Shown: positions 11,590 to 23,175 of the stretch, in pieces | How the letters are laid out: each line of letters opens with the position of its first letter | Position numbering within the stretch: the stretch's first letter is position 1 | Assembly (NCBI GenBank): GCA_025603075.1 | Contig: MU626279.1 | Coordinates: 39,952-103,951 of the forward strand | DNA from: Neoconidiobolus thromboides FSU 785 | Taxonomy: Eukaryota; Entomophthoromycota; Entomophthoromycetes; Entomophthorales; Neoconidiobolaceae | Length of the DNA stretch: 64,000 nt | Direction: 5' to 3' | Notes under the pieces: model-generated | The model's database searches: none | Told to the model about the DNA's origin: nothing | What the model saw: only the letters and a program-made list of their open reading frames with translations | Position numbers and translations under genes: made by a program

Positions 11590-12557
11590 CTAAATCTTTT
11601 TTGAACGAGGCTTGCTTGGCACGGAGACTTTCTCTTTAACTTCCTCTTCCGCTTTTTCAGTAGTGCCTTTGTTTTCTTTAACAGCTTTAGGTTTTGAGTA
11701 AGCTTTATAAAAGAATTCAATGAATAGTAAGAGGTAGGAAGAGAGCAAACCTGCTCCAAAGATAGCGTTTGGTAACTTACCGTTACAGTCCCCAAAGGTA
11801 GGAAATTGAGGGTAATAATGGAAAGTGAAATAAGTGTATAAACAGAAATATACTACGGACAAATCAATAATGAATTGAGTAATCTGTAATACAGTAATGT
11901 ATTTCTTCCACCACACTTTGATTTTAAAGGTGGAAAGTAAATAGTAATAGTACATGAAAATATGAACAAAAAGATTTAAAATTACAGGTACCCAGGATAC
12001 TGAGCTTTGGCCAGATAATTGAGAAAAGCATAGTAAAGCGGTCATTGAATGATGGTACCAATGTAAAAATTCTAAAACAATTAAAAATGATATAAAAACT
12101 ACTCCAAAATAAACTTACCGAGTTTCTTTTTACGTAAAACAAGGAAAACGGTGTCAATTAACTCATAAAATTTTGTAAGGTAGTTGATATAATATAAAAG
12201 CTCTAAACGTTGAGTCCAAATTTCTTTTGAGCATATGGAAGCAAAGGGACCTTCATTATAGAAAAAAGGGATCACATTTTCAGCAAATAAAAGGAATAAT
12301 GCTAACGAAGCTATGGTGAGGAAAGCGTTATGAAGTTGGAAAAGGAAAGATAATTGAATTGGTTTTTGATTTTTCATAAAAGCTTGACCACCAAAGATAA
12401 CAACAAGGTAAGTCAAACATACCATAAAAACTTCACGATAGGTGGAAAGTGGGGTTACCCCTTCAACGAACCTAAACTCGGAAGCTGGGTTACCTATTAC
12501 TTTTTCATAAGCGATTTCAAAGTAATGCTGGAAGGATAAGGAGGTTAGGGCCGACAT
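11590..12557 (-). CDS. ELO: ELO-family very-long-chain fatty acid elongase (3-ketoacyl-CoA synthase)
   Basis: Exons 12119-12557 and 11590-12071 with a 47-nt intron give 306 aa. The sequence follows fungal Elo2/Elo3: QLSFLFQLHN, ICSKEIW, YYINYLTKFYELIDTVFLVLRKKKL, then the histidine box HWYHH (residues 150-154), which is completed across the splice junction. About six or seven hydrophobic segments fit an ER multi-pass enzyme. The C-terminus ends in KPRSKKI, a lysine-rich tail of the kind that retains proteins in the ER. Reaction: condensation of malonyl-CoA with long-chain acyl-CoA for sphingolipid and storage lipid chains. Confidence 0.95.
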
Positions 12558-13385
12558 TAAATTTTAATTGAAAAAAGAGAAGGTAAACAAAAGTTTTTGA
12601 AAATTAAAATATTTATAGCTAACCTTATTTGAAAATAACTTAATATGGTTAAAACTGTGAGCTGGGCTTCTGATTGGACTGTCGGTTCTGTTATCTAAGT
12701 AGAACTTTTATTGGATTAATGAGTACTAAATTTTGCGGCAGAATCAGTCCACTTTTTTATCACTCAATGAATCATGGGGCAACTTTATTAATGATATGAA
12801 CTGAGTGGGAAGTATTTTTATTGGTCAAGAATTATTCTCCAAATTTAAGCTAACAATATTAGTGAATTTTATGGAGATTAAAATCTTTTCCAAAAATAAA
12901 ATGGTGCTTTATTGTCCACATATATACGAGAACTATTGAAGTAGAATTTTAAACTCTCTTTCAAAATTAAACTCCTTTTAAACTAATAAATCAACTACAT
13001 ATTCTAATAAGTGTACATGATTTTTATTAATATTGAAAAAGTATATACTATTTTAAAAAGTAGGTAAAATATGATATTTGTCACTATATAAAAATAAATA
13101 GTATTGTATTGGAATCAATACTTCTAATTAATGGTTGTAATAAGTTGAAAATTTAAGAACAACAAACAAGAAACAATTATACCAAATTTGACTTTAGAGT
13201 TAAGATATCAAAAACTACACTTTTAAAAAATTCTAAAAACTAATATTGAATTAATTAGCTTAAAATAATCCATTTTAATAATACAAGCATTTTGACTTAG
13301 TTCTCTGCTTTTATAACATTTAATGTGTGTCATAATCGATAAATAATATAAATACAGTTGACCTAAAATTAGACAAAAAGAGAGA
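12558..13385. other. Intergenic spacer with weak coding-like remnants
   Basis: Promoter side of the elongase gene and 3' side of the kinase gene. From about 12642 short open stretches in two frames look protein-like but are broken by many stops. No intact gene or repeat recognised. Confidence 0.4.
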
Positions 13386-16066
13386 TCAAGTGCATAGTCC
13401 ATCCAAAGATAAATAAATGATAACCAAAAAGGTGGCATGGATGCCCAAAAAAAACAGCTGTAATTGTCTAGATTCCCTATCAAAGAGATTAAACTAAAGT
13501 TAAATATTTTAAATAATTCAAAATTACATTGTCAATGCCCAGATAGCTAATGAAGTCAATGGTACCAAAGCAAAGATATGAATAGACTTGGGATAACAAG
13601 GAAAAAGCAAGGTGGCAAATTTTAAGCCCAAAATCAATAACAAGACCGGATCTAGCTTTTTGCTAGTTTTTAATTCCTATAAAATTAAGTTATACTATAA
13701 TCAAAATAAGATGAAATAAAATAATACTTTAGAAGCTTTGCCTTCCATAAGATTTCTATCAAGCAAAGGGATAGTTTCTGCAATCCTTTTAGAACTTGAT
13801 GGATTTAATGGTGATGAGGTTTTAGGTTTGTATTTATCATCACTCTTAATAATAGTCTCTTCAATGCCTATTGAAGTTGAAATATTGACTGTAGTTTCGC
13901 TTGCTTTAACATACATCCCTGGAATAAGCTTTTCAAAATTAACTTCATTGGCTTGCTTCAAAATATCTTGAGCATCAGGTCGCTTGTTTGGTTGAGAAGA
14001 TAATAATAATACAATTAATTGTTTAAACGAAGTTGGGATTCTAGGACATTTATTTATATCATCTGGAAAACTTTCGATCTCCTTAAATGCTAATATCTCA
14101 TCTTTCAAGATATCAATGTCATCTATTTGTCTATATGGTAGCTGCGAATAACAAAGGTAATACAGCACCATCCCAAGTGACCACATGTCTGCTTTGCTTG
14201 AATGATCTCCGATATAAGTACCAGTATTATCGACTATTATAATTTAATAATAAATATACAACAATTAAATAAACTTACTTTTGATTAACTCAGGAGCCAT
14301 AAACTCCAAAGTTCCTGTAGCTCCAGTACGATTCACACCGTTGAGATTATCAAGGTTGACACATTCTCCAAAATCCGAGATTAAAACCTTGGGACTAAAA
14401 ATAAGGCAATTAAGTACGTAGTCACTGTTTTATATTTTAAATTACATCTCATTGCTATTTTTTGTGCCTTCTTTCAAAGATAATAATAAATTAGGAGGTT
14501 TAATATCTCTATGTATAATGTTGTATCGATGAAGATGGGCAAGTCCATTACAGATATCCAAGAATAGGGACCATATCTCTTTTAATGTTAATAAATTTTG
14601 GTCTTTGATCTCGCTTTTATCCTTGCTTTTTAAGAGATCTTTTTGTCTCCTCATATAAAGTACCCTTTCTTTAGCGCTTAATAAATTCAAATCTATGTTA
14701 TCGTCCTTGTTGAGTGATTTTGCTTTCCTTCTTTCAACATATTCTTCAAGGTTTCCTCCATTCGCACACTCCATTAGTATAAACAAACATGGTACTTCTG
14801 GTGCTATGTACAATGTTTTAGTATTTGTTATATAAATTTATATATCCATTACAAAAAGCACTAAGCTTATGGTTTTCTATCCAGGCATGTTTATAGTCAA
14901 TGATATTTTGATGATGTAGCCTTTCTAGCATATGGACTTCTCTTAACATTCTTGCAAGCCAAGAGTGGTTATGACCTAATGAATTAACTATTTTGATGGT
15001 CAATGATTATAACAAATTACCTATAGAGACTTTCTTGATCGCATAGGAACCTAGCTTGATATTGTCTAAAAAATGCTAAAAGGTATCAAAAGTAGAGCTA
15101 GTATATAAAAGAAAAAGTTACTTGACATAAATATACATTGCCGCTAGCTCCATGTCCAAGCTTTTTTATCTCTCTAAAAAAGCGATGATAATAACCCTGA
15201 TTAAATGCTGAATCATTTAATATTGGTTCGCTTTTAACTGGATGATCATTATGATCTTCCATAAGTAAATGGGACAGTCTCTTTTGTTCATGAGAAATAG
15301 CCAAGCATTTGAAGTAGTTTTTATCCATAAAATCAATGTCCTTGCTATCTTTATCACTACCCGAATAGCTCATGTTATAACTATTACTACTCTCTTGCTT
15401 AGGTTCCTTTTCTTCTTCTTGAGGATAGTAATTCTAAACAGGATGAATAAATCTTTGTTAATGGATACTATTTAATTTACTGGAAGGTATTGATGACATA
15501 GTTTACATTTCTTTTCATCATGAGGATTTGAAAACTTAAATTATTAATTTTCAATTAATGTTATAAAATATCAAATTTACTTCGTCTATCTGATTAGTCT
15601 TAGTAATAGCAAGCTCATGGCTTTCTTGGTTGTACAAAACCATCTGATTTGAGTAGTGGTTTCTTCTAATTTACATTTAGTAAACTAAATTATTGATTTT
15701 AAGTTAAATTACAAGATCACTTTCCAATCATGATAATAGGGAATCAGCTGCTTGTTTTGAATAAACTCATTTTTGATCAATCTTACTTGACCTTCTGAAG
15801 CTAAAGTATTACTTTCTAAAGGTTTATAGTGAATCAATTTTAAACTCTTTTGTACCACTCTTCCTCTGGCACTAATAATTGTTTCTTCTTTTTCTACCAA
15901 ACTTTCAATCTCTTTCCTTTTACAATTTCCCCTCTCGCTTCCAATAAGACTTTGACTACTAAATTAAAGTTAGTCTACATCCACATTATTACTCTTCTAA
16001 ATTATACTTGAATTCCCCATCAATGCCATTGTCATTAACCTTTCTATTTAAGTCTTTATTATTCAT
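13386..16066 (-). CDS. IKS1: IKS1-like Ser/Thr protein kinase with C-terminal membrane segments (twelve exons)
   Basis: Exons in transcript order: 15993-16066, 15713-15958, 15581-15665, 15481-15534, 15122-15433, 15021-15075, 14853-14975, 14446-14803, 14279-14394, 13728-14233, 13528-13676, 13386-13476, giving 722 aa. The N-terminus has an LIPYYHDW block and a CKLC pair. The kinase domain starts with the glycine loop LGHGASGNVY and Lys in SYAIKKV, then shows HRDIKPPNLLL, DFGE in place of DFG, and MAPE. DMWSLGMVLYYL and a normal C-lobe follow. The last two exons encode two hydrophobic segments. Kinase plus C-terminal membrane pair is the layout of fungal Iks1, whose role is poorly known. It is divergent from BolA with 93 bases between start codons. 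Confidence 0.85.
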
Positions 16067-16159
16067 AAAAAATATCGTTGTGACGTACTTTTGAAGTTTC
16101 TTTTGAACCTCATTTGAACATTTTCATTGGTTTTTGCAATTTCTCTTCTTTTAAAATTA

Positions 16160-16621
16160 ATGGCCGCTGATTTGATTACAAAGCAAATTTTAGAAAAAGC
16201 TCTAGCAGATAAACTTAGTCCAAGCTATGTGGTAACATTATTAACAAATCTATGTCACTTTTAATTAATAATTTAAAAGGAAGTTATTGATACTTCAGGT
16301 AACGGTTTAAATTTGAGAAAGAGATTGAAGCTAATTGTATAGGGGGTTGTGGACAAAGTTTTGAAGTCATAGTAGTATCGGAGCAGTTCGAAGGGTTACC
16401 ACTTCTTAAAAGACATCGGTATATTTATTATTATTTATATAAGCTAAATGATTGAACAACATAAAGCTTAGTTAATGAATGTGTAAAAGAAGAGATTGCA
16501 CAATTACATGCGTTTTCACAGGTAGTTTAATTTTCTATACACTATATAATGATTAATTTTTTAGAAACCATATACCCCTGCACAATGGAAAAAGATTCAA
16601 GATAAAAAAGGAATACAATAA
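16160..16621 (+). CDS. BOL2: BolA-like protein (BOLA2/Fra2 type, five exons)
   Basis: Exons 16160-16231, 16280-16298, 16343-16418, 16467-16521 and 16565-16621 give 92 aa; no single exon exceeds 76 nt. The joined protein reads EVIDTSGGCGQSFEVIVVSE, then LLKRHRLVNECVKEEIAQLHAFSQKPYTP, the diagnostic BolA block with its conserved histidine in KRHRLVN. Length matches BOLA2. BolA2/Fra2 partners monothiol glutaredoxins through a shared Fe-S cluster, in cytosolic iron sensing and cluster delivery. The second exon is only 19 nt long. The gene shares a short promoter with the IKS1-like kinase. Confidence 0.92.
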
Positions 16622-17336
16622 GTTTGATAGTGTGGATATTTAAAAAAATTATTTCTTCTCTTAATTGACTTTGATTATGAAAATAACGTAACTTTTACTT
16701 TCAATTGTAGGTAATAATATCTAAATTATAAAAATTGGCACCTAAATTTAAATCAGGTTTTGGATCTTTATCTCTTAACCAATACTTATAATATAATCTA
16801 TTTGATTTACTCAAAAGCAACTTTCTTTTTATTGATGTTTTGGCTTTTGAATTATCTAAAGTAATTTGTAAATATTGCAAGTTTTAGCTTTAATTTATAT
16901 AATATTAGTTCCCAATAAGGATGTTTTTTTATTAGTTTTATTTGATTATTGTACTTAATATTGCTAGTTTTTTTATTTTAGTTTGAATGTTCTAGTATGA
17001 TATTTAAAAAAAATAAAAGCTTATTCACTAATGATATAAAAGATTTAACTAAATTTTAATAATTAACAATTTCTTTATTTATACGTGATATATAATATGG
17101 AATCTTAACTATGATAATATTAATATATATGGTGTTGTTTTTAATCATATATATTAAACTCGGTATTGTATTTGATATTTACATTTTTTGAAATTAAAGC
17201 AGTTATAGTTAATAAAATTCAAAAACATTTTTATTAGATAAATAATTTATTACAAACTAAATAGTTGAAAATTAAATACAATTTAAAAAGGGGAATAAAT
17301 ATACCTATCTCAGTTAGAATGGGTAAAAACGCTAAC
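16622..17336. other. Intergenic spacer
   Basis: Lies between the convergent BolA and lipase genes. A+T-rich with no open frame, repeat or RNA gene that I can support. Confidence 0.5.
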
Positions 17337-18891
17337 TCATTTTGAAAACCTTTCTTTTTCAATTTGATTAAGAAAGTTTTCATAATCATTAAAAATGCAG
17401 GTGCGGTAATTTTCTATGAGCTCTGGGTCATACTTTGCAATTGGAGGCTCAGCGCTATTTATAACAAACTTGCTTACTTTTTCCCATAAACTTCTTAATG
17501 GTGGAGTAATACATGGTATTAAATCGATATGAGAGCAATTTTGTACAGTGGTTGAATACCAAACACCAGGCTTAATGTTATTTAAAGCATCATTATGATC
17601 TGTTGGTTCGTCATCTAGTTTAAAGTCATAGTGCTTGCATGTTGTGGGGGAGCATTTACCAGGATGAAATTGGGATATCAATGGTACAAGTCCATCATTT
17701 GCTCGCCATAAGGCTTGCTCTTTCTCAAATTTAGCTAATGCTCCATTACCTATTGTCTTAAAATCAAAGTTGCCAATCTTACGACTTAATGCAACCAAAG
17801 GTAAACACCAATGTTCAATCGGTATTTCACATTTAGTTTCTAAGTCCGTGTTTGTTAATTTTGCACAATAAGAACGATAATAGGTAGTATCAAACGTTTT
17901 TAACGGAGCTAAATCACATCTTTCTAATGAAATATCATAGGCTGCAGTATCAACTCCCTTTTCAAAACAATTTAATGTCAATAGATTTTTTGCCAGGTTA
18001 AAAAATGATCGATCTTCATTTAATTTAAAATGCGACATACGGAAATCTACCCCGATCATAGATTTTAGCCCCGGAAGTTCTAGCCATTCCCAAAGGTGGC
18101 ATATACCATATAGCAAACGTCCGACTGATATCAAGTCCACTGATCCTGGATTCCCTATTTGATGTCCTAATAGTAGTGTACCAGTTGAACCTTTTAGTGG
18201 AGAAGATATAGTTGAAACAGAGCATATCCAACTTGAATCTGTATCATACCTTTCTCCTGTCATATGATTATAGAATATTTTCTCATTTAATAGTTTTTGA
18301 AGTAACAAAATGACATTACCACCCTATAAACATTATTAATTTTATATGGAAAAAATCAATGTATTTACTTACGAAGGAATGCCCAATAAAATTCAATGGA
18401 TACCTTTTAGACCATCTTTTATACTGCCCAACATGCTTTTTACCAAATCGATGATGATAGTGATTTTTAGAGTGTATTTCTCCGTAATCTTCTAGCCCGC
18501 CTTTTAATTGGTAAAATATAGAAACCGCAGTATCATATGCTGAAGATACTCCACCGGAATTCGGCCTTACTATTAGTGGACATGATTGTTGTTTTTTGAA
18601 TGAGCTTTCACGGAAATGTGCTATTAGATCATGCCATATGTTCATATTGGGCGAACAAAGAAAGCCATCAACTAAACATATAGGTATTGGCATTTTTGAA
18701 TCTCTATCTGTCTCTTGTATACATTCATTGGTGTAATCTATGGTAGTGCTGCCAGAAAAATCGGATTTTACATCTAATTCGCAACTAGTCTCACTTTTAT
18801 CATCTGAATTATGATCATCATTATCTTTGTAGCTATTGTTGTGTGTTGTTTCTCTATCAAAAAGAGGGAAAAAAGTATTCAAATTAAACAT
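17337..18891 (-). CDS. Thermoalkalophilic (staphylococcal/Geobacillus T1-type) lipase family protein
   Basis: Exons 18373-18891 and 17337-18323, separated by a 49-nt intron, give 501 aa. After a polar, acidic N-terminal extension of about 70 residues comes PIPICLVDGFLC (oxyanion strand), then FYQLKGGLEDYGEIHS and HHRFGKKHVGQY. The nucleophile elbow is GHSFGG with Ser172, and the intron falls inside it. This order is that of family I.5 lipases. A candidate catalytic His lies in NCSHIDL and a candidate Asp in the middle region. No signal peptide is obvious. Likely reaction: hydrolysis of triacylglycerol or related esters. The VDGF motif replaces the usual VHGF. Similarity to a mainly bacterial family raises old transfer, but the intron shows it is domesticated. 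Confidence 0.85.
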
Positions 18892-19651
18892 TAAAAATTA
18901 ATAATAGTAAGTAATGCAAAATGAATAAAAATATAAAATCAAAAAGTAATATATATTGATATAACTTGTATTTATAACATGTTTTAAGGATCACTTTAAT
19001 ATGCTGAAATAGCATGGCTTTAGTTTAAGCTTTAAACGGTCAGCTAAACCTAATTTAGTAATTTTTGTTAAATTGAATCATGATCGTCTTTTTTATCACG
19101 ATAATGCTCATCGATTTTATCAAATTTAATTAGCTTAATTTCGATCTCAAACTTTTATTAGCAGAATTATTTGAAATATTCGTTATCATCTCTATTTGAG
19201 TATTCCTTTTATCTTTCGGAGTTAATCAAATTTGCGAGAGTATTACTAGATTTCTTTGTCTTAATTTTGTATTAAATTCAGTTTGACATCATTTTGTTAT
19301 TCAAATTTAATTTATAAAGTAAATGTACACAATCGTATTAGTAAAAATTATATAAGATTTTATCTTCAGCTTATCTATCTGATTATATTATTAATGTCGA
19401 TTTAAGTCATTATAATTTAAAACTCAATGGCTTTTAATTTTGATCCTGAAACTTTTCCATGAACTAAATCGGTTTTAATCATTTCATCAACTAGTAATAT
19501 TACTTTAAAGATTTAAAATTAACAAGCTAACAATAAATAAGGTTTTTCTCAAATCTCAATCTCCACGTCTTTGTTGACCTTCTTCTCAATGCTAAGTCGT
19601 TTTAAATATATACAATCCATTTAAACTACGCAGTCAAAAAGAAAAAAATTA
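18892..19651. other. Intergenic spacer
   Basis: Upstream of the lipase gene. Frames here carry about as many stops as base composition predicts, so I support no gene. Confidence 0.5.
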
Positions 19652-19723
19652 AGGGCGCACCCGGATTTGAACCAGGGACCTATCGATCTGCAGTCGATTG
19701 CTCTACCACTGAGCTATACGCCC
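19652..19723 (-). tRNA. tRNA-Cys (GCA), second copy
   Basis: Reverse-strand 72-nt cloverleaf, identical base for base to the gene at 6098-6169, including anticodon loop CTGCAGA. Flanks are unrelated, so only the tRNA unit is shared. Confidence 0.97.
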
Positions 19724-20077
19724 TATACATTCGATCTCACACAAAGATATATATAATCTTAGAAATACTAAACAAAGTAGTTCCTACAGGGTTTTAGGCA
19801 TGATATTTATTGTATACAATACGGTATCTTTACTAAATTAAAACCACTCTTCATCTTTAGGTTGTTCAGAATATTTGAAGTTTCTTTTATTGCCTTCTAT
19901 AGCTAGTTTTTTAGACACTTGCTTTTGTAAAGCTTATTACTTTACATCATAAAAAATTAAAGCTACTCATTAAAAATAGCCAATATATAAAAATAACTAT
20001 AAATTATCAAAGCAAGTAAAGGATAATACAATCTAATAAAAATTTATTGAACCAAATATCAACTTCTTAACCTTATC
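19724..20077. other. Spacer with an orphan exon-like segment
   Basis: Contains the coding-like piece at 19838-19936 and otherwise A+T-rich sequence. Confidence 0.4.
19838..19936 (-). other. Orphan terminal-exon-like segment
   Basis: Directly after an AG, an open stretch of about 33 codons (start LQKQVSKKLAIEG, end KDEEWF) runs to a TAA at 19838. Composition is strongly protein-like. No start codon fits close by. It could join in phase to the upstream 20078 gene from a GTACC donor at about 20118, replacing that gene's last 13 residues. This would need an intron of about 180 nt, long for this window. Left unassigned. Confidence 0.3.
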
Positions 20078-20545
20078 TCAATCGTTGGTCAATTTAAGCA
20101 TCATATTTGAAAACAGCTGTTTGGTACGATATTTGGCCAACGATTCCACCAACGTTCTTTTAAAAGCTTTAAAGTAATCTACAGGCTCCTCCTTGTCTGT
20201 TAATTTACTTTGGTAGATTTGAATGTAACGTTTATAATTTTTTATAAATAGATGAACCTCCCTTTTAAGAGTGGGATAATCGATCTTTTTAAGTGTTTGT
20301 TCCAAAGGCTGTTTAAACTCCGTTGGTAGCATATTTAGACTGTTTTTAATAATCTTTATTGCTTTTTCTGGACTCAAATTAAGTACTTCTTTTGGTATAT
20401 AGTCTTGTACTCTTTGATTTGAATTTTTGGCCTTCGTTATAGCATCTTCTTTGGTCTCGATAGCTTCTGAATCAGGTTTCTCTCCGTTGATACTTATCAC
20501 TATGAAGCCAAATAAAATCAATAGATATATGCTGATGAATTTCAT
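20078..20545 (-). CDS. Small secreted protein, unknown
   Basis: Single-exon ORF of 155 aa. The first 21 residues (MKFISIYLLILFGFIVISING) form a classic signal peptide. The mature part is Lys/Glu-rich and helical, with no cysteines and no further membrane segment. I recognise no family; entomopathogenic and saprotrophic fungi have many such lineage-specific secreted proteins. The C-terminus is uncertain because an exon-like segment downstream (19838-19936) could be spliced on. Confidence 0.6.
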   Translation of the reverse strand: MKFISIYLLILFGFIVISINGEKPDSEAIETKEDAITKAKNSNQRVQDYIPKEVLNLSPEKAIKIIKNSLNMLPTEFKQPLEQTLKKIDYPTLKREVHLFIKNYKRYIQIYQSKLTDKEEPVDYFKAFKRTLVESLAKYRTKQLFSNMMLKLTND

Positions 20546-20681
20546 ATTTTTTATGCAACTAAGAAATCAAAAAAGAAATAATAAAACAATAGGACATATT
20601 GTTCCATTTTTTAAAATATTCCGTATTTAATAAGCTCATTTCATTGGTTTATTTTTATTTCATATAGAACTCAAAATTAAT

Positions 20682-22517
20682 TTAACTACAAGACTCCATA
20701 ATATCCGGAATAACGATATCATGATTTTTTAGTATCTAAAAAGAGGCATTAATAAATAAGTATTAGGCAAAAGATTATAAGTTCCTACCATAATCAACTT
20801 CAAAAATACATAAGTCTGGTTTCTCGCAGCATAGAACTCGTCCAATTTTAAGTTCATTTGATCAAAGTAGTAATCGCTTGGCACAATTAATTGATTATTA
20901 TTAATAGGAAGTTGATTCAATTCGTATACATACGCCTTGTCTTTTAGTTTATCTTGTAGTTTATTACAATCTAGCTTGATTTCATCATTTTCAATTTTGA
21001 CAACTTCTGATATCAATTTGCTCTCCTCCTTGCTCAATATCTCCAATTTTTCTTTATTTCTTTCTCGCTTAGTTGCTCGATCATATTTTTGACTCTGTAT
21101 TAATAAATCCGTCTTTCTATCAGTCCTATCCTCTTCATTAACAGTAATAATATCTTCCTTCTCATTCTTATTTAAAGAATTCGTATTTAATATTTGAGCT
21201 TTTAATTTTTTAAGTTCCTCAATTTTAATATTCCTTTCTCTAATAAATGATTCCTCTTTAATTCTGATAGGTGGTTGATAATCATAACATAAATTTTTGA
21301 TATCCAATACACTCTTAACATCATAATCCCATGGCATCTATAATAACACAATTATTAGTATTATATTATTTTCTACTGTCTATATACTTTACCATTATAT
21401 CTGAAGGCCTCAAAAATTTATTGGTCCTTGATGCCCCTGAATATTTCGTTCTATTGGTATCATGTATTACTTGCCATTGATGAAAGATTCTATCAACATT
21501 GGAATGATGTAACCAAAAAATAGGATCATTAGGAGAGTGCATATAAAACATATCTCCAATGTTAAATTGATCATCGTCATCAGACCCAGCCAACCAGAAA
21601 TGCACTAGAGAGTGGGAATCCACTTCAAACTCAAACTCGAATCTTGGATAAAGCTCTGTACTTTTAATCATCAAACTTAATTCATCATTATCCATCCATC
21701 TCGTTGGATTCGTTATGTTTAAATTTGCACCCCTTGTGATACAATGCTTATAAGGATAATTTAGCCTCCAATGCGCAAAAGGACCGCCCTGAATACAGCC
21801 TGCACTTTTATCTAGGTTTGGTATTGATCCTCCATAATAATTTAAGACATCACTCAATTCAGGATAATAAGCATCCATACCCCAATCCCAGTAAGGTAAG
21901 GTAATAGTTTCATTGATTTGCTGTAATGCTTTTTCAAATTCAAAAGTAAACGCACGATGCCAAGGGAAAAATTGAGCTGAAGAGTGACCTTCATCTGCAG
22001 ATTCAACATGGATCATTGTAAATTCACTATACACGCTAAAGCCTGGACGCCTCACTGAAGGCGTTTTATAAAGTTGGTTGATTGCATTGATATAAGTTTT
22101 TAATTCATCTTCCGTTAAATCATGGAATTCTTTACGGATGAAGGTCTTGGTACATTGCTTGGGCTTTGGTGGATCACTATTTTGGATCAATTTGTTGTAT
22201 TGCTTCACATTTTTCATATATTGATTTGTAACTTTATTACTTGGCTCATGAGATGTGACGTTTGCATCCAAGATCAAGTTATGATAGTAGATTCCTATAG
22301 GTTTGAAATCGGATTAGTATAAGATTCTTATTTACATGTATTATTTATCATTACCCGCTTCCTTTCTTAGCCTTACATCTTCATCATTGTTTATATTGAC
22401 ATCGACTGTGTCTTCTGGCAAAGAGTTGAAACTAAATTCTACTGTTTTACTAAATTGAGTCTGAGTCAATATTGAGTTAAAATTACAGACTAAATTCAAT
22501 AATATAAAATAATTCAT
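20682..22517 (-). CDS. Secreted tyrosinase (type-3 copper monooxygenase), four exons
   Basis: Exons 22355-22517, 21393-22294, 20789-21337 and 20682-20735 give 555 aa. A signal peptide covers about residues 1-20. The CuA region reads HVESADEGHSSAQFFPWHR and the CuB region has HSLVHFW, then HSPNDPIFWLHHSNVDRI with its His residues and the family SPNDPIFWLHH core. After CuB comes a CYDY block (tyrosinase Cx-Y type), then about 100 residues rich in Lys, Glu and Asn that ordinary tyrosinases lack. Reaction: oxidation of phenols and catechols to quinones, hence melanin. Secretion suggests wall pigmentation or defence. The exon 2-3 junction requires the donor after ATG at 21393; reading on gives a stop. 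Confidence 0.93.
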
Positions 22518-23175
22518 TAATCTAGAAATAAAGTTTATTTTTGTTATTATTGTTTTATTGTTTTTATAGTTAACTTTTAATTTTTTAGTTTTCTATTTTA
22601 TGATTTAAACCTTTTATTAATTCAATGAGTTTTTTAATTCTTAATGTCGTTGATCAAACATTCATTGACTTTATTATTATCATAGTCCTTTTCTCGATCT
22701 CCCAAATTATCTTAGTTTATGATTTTACTTTAAGTCCCCGTAAAATTTATTTTTTAACACTCAAATTTTTATTCAATTGGTGTGACTGCTAATTTAGTAT
22801 AAGTATTATAAATAAGGGTCTAGAATATCAATTACTAGATTCTATTTACTCACCCTTTGTCTTTCATTAACCTCTTTTATAACAGAAAAAAATCATGTAA
22901 TAAGACAAACTTTAGAATCATTTAATATTCCAAACAATGTCCGGTTCATAAAAAAATCGTATCTATTATTTCCAAACTATAGTTAACTTAAAATTTTTCT
23001 ACTTAATAAAAACCAAAAATAGTAAATTGTCTGTTCGGATATAGTTTTTTTAACCTTGTGTTATTTAATAAACAATCGATCTAATAAAGATACTGTTATA
23101 AAGTTTGGAAAATGGGAAGGGCAAATTAAAAGACTATATAAAGGAATCTAGTATTATAAAAATGACATAAACAAA
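22518..23175. other. Intergenic spacer with a short hydrophobic ORF
   Basis: Divergent region between tyrosinase and the DUF2306 gene. An ATG at 22625 opens a 55-codon frame ending at a TAA near 22792, with a hydrophobic, TM-like segment. The frame then continues with several TAA/TAG but no TGA to about 23050. It may be a decayed membrane-protein gene. Too weak for a gene call. Confidence 0.35.

Noticed and set aside
13223..13483. 86-codon minus-strand ORF
   Set aside because: It overlaps the last exon of the IKS1-like kinase in another frame; the spliced frame stops at 13386.
19032..19289. 86-codon minus-strand frame with ten stops, mainly TAA/TAG, that would read well with Gln at stops
   Set aside because: The number of stops is what base composition predicts, so the apparent pattern is not significant.
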